Source: Bordetella sp. LUAb4
Lineage (GTDB): Bacteria; Pseudomonadota; Gammaproteobacteria; Burkholderiales; Burkholderiaceae_B
Reading direction: 5' to 3'
DNA: 64,000 nt
Assembly: GCF_021325795.1 (NCBI RefSeq)
Contig: NZ_JAHPZX010000004.1
Coordinates: forward strand, 682,001-746,000
Positions 62,468 to 64,000 of the stretch are shown one piece after another. The position numbers and the translations under genes are program-made. Numbering within the stretch: position 1 is the first letter of the stretch; each line of letters starts with the position of its first letter. The notes under the pieces are model-generated. The model worked only from the letters and a program-made list of their open reading frames with translations, ran no database searches and was not told the DNA's origin.

Positions 62468-64000
62468 ATGTCCACTACGCCTTACGCGCCCGATCTCACC
62501 GCCGGCAGCGCGCCCACTTCGATGCGCCCGGCCCTGGCCGGCCTGAACCACATGATCTCCGCCGGCCACTACCTGGCCACCCAGGTGGGCATGGACATCC
62601 TGCAGGCCGGCGGCAACGCGGTCGATGCGGGCGTGGCCGCCGGGATCGCGCTGGGCGTGGTGCAGAGCGACATCGTCAACTTCGGCGGCGTGGCACCCAT
62701 CCTCGTCTATCAGGCGCAAACGGGCAAGGTGTGGAGCATCTCCGGCCTGGGCTACTGGCCCAAGGCCACCCGCCTGGAGACGTTTCTTGAAAAGCACGGC
62801 GGCACCATTCCGGCGGGGGTGCTGCGCACCGTCATTCCGGCCGCGCCCGACGCGTGGATCACCGCGCTCGAACGCTTCGGCACCATGAGCTTCGGCGAAG
62901 TCGCGGCCGGCGCCATCCGCCTGGCGCGCGAGGGCTTCGTCATGTATCCCTTGATGGCGGAAGTGCTGGCGGAGAATGCCAGGAACTACGCCCGCTGGCC
63001 GTCCAGCGCCGCGGTCTACCTGCCGGGTGGCAAGCCGCCGGCGGCAGGCGATATCTTCCGCCAGACCGACCTGGCGGCCAGCATCCAGTACATGGCGGAT
63101 GAAGAACGCGCGCAACAGGGCTCACGACAAGGCGCGCAGCAAAACGACAGCCGGCTGGCAGGCCTGGCCGCGGCTCGCCGGGCCTTCTATCAAGGCGATA
63201 TCGCCGCGGCCATCGTCAAGTATCACAAGGAAGAAGGCGGCCTGGTCACGCACGAAGACCTGCGCGATTTCTCCGTGGAGGTCGACCCCGCACTCGCCAC
63301 CGACTTCCGCGGCACGCGCGTGCACAGCTGCGGCTTCTGGTGCCAGGGACCGTCGCTGCTGCAGATGCTGAATATCCTCGAACCGCGCGATCTGCATGCG
63401 TTGGGCCACAACTCGGCGCCGTACGTGCACCTGTTGACCGAAGCCATCAAGCTGGCATTCGCCGACCGCGAAGTGCATTACGGCGATCCCCGCCATACTT
63501 CCGTGCCGCAGGACGCGCTGCTGTCCAAGGAGTACGCGCGCGCACGCCTGGCCATGATCGATCCCCATCGCGCCGGGCCCGATATGCCCGCAGCGGGGCA
63601 GCTCCCCTTCGCGCGCGCCATCGACCTGCGCCAGGCGGGTCCCGATGACATGGCCCGCACCGATCCGCGCCTGGACACGTCCTACGTCGCCGTCGTGGAC
63701 AAGCACGGCAACGCGTTCTCGGCCACGCCCAGTGACGGCTCCTACAACATCCCGGTGATTCCCGGCACGGGCATCTGCGCATCCGGGCGCGGCAGCCAGT
63801 CCTGGGCCGAAGCCGGTCATCCTTGCGCCGTCGGTCCCGGACGCCGGCCGCGTCTGACGCCCAATCCGTCCTTGGCGATCCGGCCGGGGCAATATGTCAT
63901 GCCCTTCGGCACACCGGGCGGCGACGTCCAATGCCAGGCCATGCTGCAGACCTTCCTGAACATGGAGGTCTTCGGCATGGATGTGCAGCAGGCCATCGAA
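62468..64000 (+). CDS. Gamma-glutamyltransferase-family protein (3' end cut by window)
   Basis: 511 codons are seen and the frame is open at the window end. The protein belongs to the Ggt family: GGNAVDAGVAAGIALGVVQ, FGGVAPILVY, and the nucleophile segment DTSYVAVVDKHGNA, in which the Thr aligns with the catalytic Thr of Ggt. The GGxxxF oxyanion loop is degenerate (no CGNIGGGG) and there is no signal peptide, unlike the ggt gene at 5430-7379, so it is a cytoplasmic-looking Ggt-like hydrolase (YwrD/cephalosporin-acylase-like branch) of unknown substrate. ATG 62468 follows AGGAG. It starts 12 bases after the second Bug gene. Confidence 0.87.
   Translation, partial: MSTTPYAPDLTAGSAPTSMRPALAGLNHMISAGHYLATQVGMDILQAGGNAVDAGVAAGIALGVVQSDIVNFGGVAPILVYQAQTGKVWSISGLGYWPKATRLETFLEKHGGTIPAGVLRTVIPAAPDAWITALERFGTMSFGEVAAGAIRLAREGFVMYPLMAEVLAENARNYARWPSSAAVYLPGGKPPAAGDIFRQTDLAASIQYMADEERAQQGSRQGAQQNDSRLAGLAAARRAFYQGDIAAAIVKYHKEEGGLVTHEDLRDFSVEVDPALATDFRGTRVHSCGFWCQGPSLLQMLNILEPRDLHALGHNSAPYVHLLTEAIKLAFADREVHYGDPRHTSVPQDALLSKEYARARLAMIDPHRAGPDMPAAGQLPFARAIDLRQAGPDDMARTDPRLDTSYVAVVDKHGNAFSATPSDGSYNIPVIPGTGICASGRGSQSWAEAGHPCAVGPGRRPRLTPNPSLAIRPGQYVMPFGTPGGDVQCQAMLQTFLNMEVFGMDVQQAIE

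Overview
The window looks like a chromosomal segment of a high-GC betaproteobacterium of the Alcaligenaceae, most likely Bordetella or a close relative such as Achromobacter. The reasons are the very high GC, several Bug-family (TctC-like) solute receptors scattered between LysR and IclR regulators, a short BvgS-like hybrid kinase, and dense amino-acid, peptide and organic-acid transport. I see no rRNA, tRNA, CRISPR array, insertion sequence or prophage. Genus is inferred, not proven.

Layout. 0-2.3 kb: 3' end of an RND efflux adaptor gene and its outer-membrane channel. 2.3-9.1 kb: an orphan secreted-protein candidate, an SDR lacking catalytic residues, slyX, ggt and a second orphan. 9.1-20.9 kb: MASE1-PAS sensor, hybrid kinase, SbmA/BacA-type ABC exporter, PhyH oxygenase, chromate transporter pair, Bug/LysR pair, Fur paralogue, AI-2E-type transporter. 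20.9-31.4 kb: MetQ-like receptor with carbonic anhydrase, alkB, xerD, DedA-rhodanese protein, metallophosphoesterase, NitT/TauT-type ABC genes, MFS transporter. 31.5-40.6 kb: small orphan, DUF423 protein, MFS transporter, LysR-Bug-D-aminoacylase-racemase cluster, third large orphan. 40.5-45.4 kb: complete liv branched-chain amino-acid operon. 45.7-47.3 kb: proC and a queuosine-precursor transporter. 47.4-51.9 kb: complete ugpBAEC operon with a candidate Pho box. 52-56.8 kb: thioesterase, acetyltransferases, a toxin-antitoxin-like pair and two near-duplicate LysE exporters. 56.8-64 kb: IclR regulator and a peptide/amino-acid utilisation cluster (FAD oxidoreductase, M19 dipeptidase, two Bug receptors, a gamma-glutamyltransferase homologue cut by the window end).

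The most interesting signal is dispersed. Four otherwise unrecognised genes (2416-3747, 7555-8946 on the minus strand, 31613-31981, 38933-40564) are each preceded within about 100 bases by the same bipartite element, GGAAC(A/C/G)-N15/16-(A/G)CAC-NN-A. This is close to the HrpL-type ECF-sigma box (GGAACC-N15/16-CCACNNA) that drives type III secretion genes in plant pathogens; Bordetella encodes an HrpL-like ECF factor, BtrS, for its own type III system. Two of these proteins begin Met-Phe-Ser, have long disordered Ser/Thr/Pro-rich N-termini and end in a Cys...His...(Asp/Glu)-Pro arrangement resembling C39/papain-like cysteine peptidases. I propose they are undescribed members of a type III secretion regulon, probably effectors. 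No secretion apparatus gene is in the window, so this is inference.

Other points: a 98-aa basic protein overlapping an ADP-ribosyltransferase-like protein (53.5-54.6 kb), a GAACG-rich degenerate repeat tract (4.8-4.95 kb), a run of three related hairpins (26.7-26.8 kb), a 15-bp tandem repeat (60.25-60.35 kb) and a long inverted repeat in front of the IclR-linked cluster (57.74-57.77 kb).
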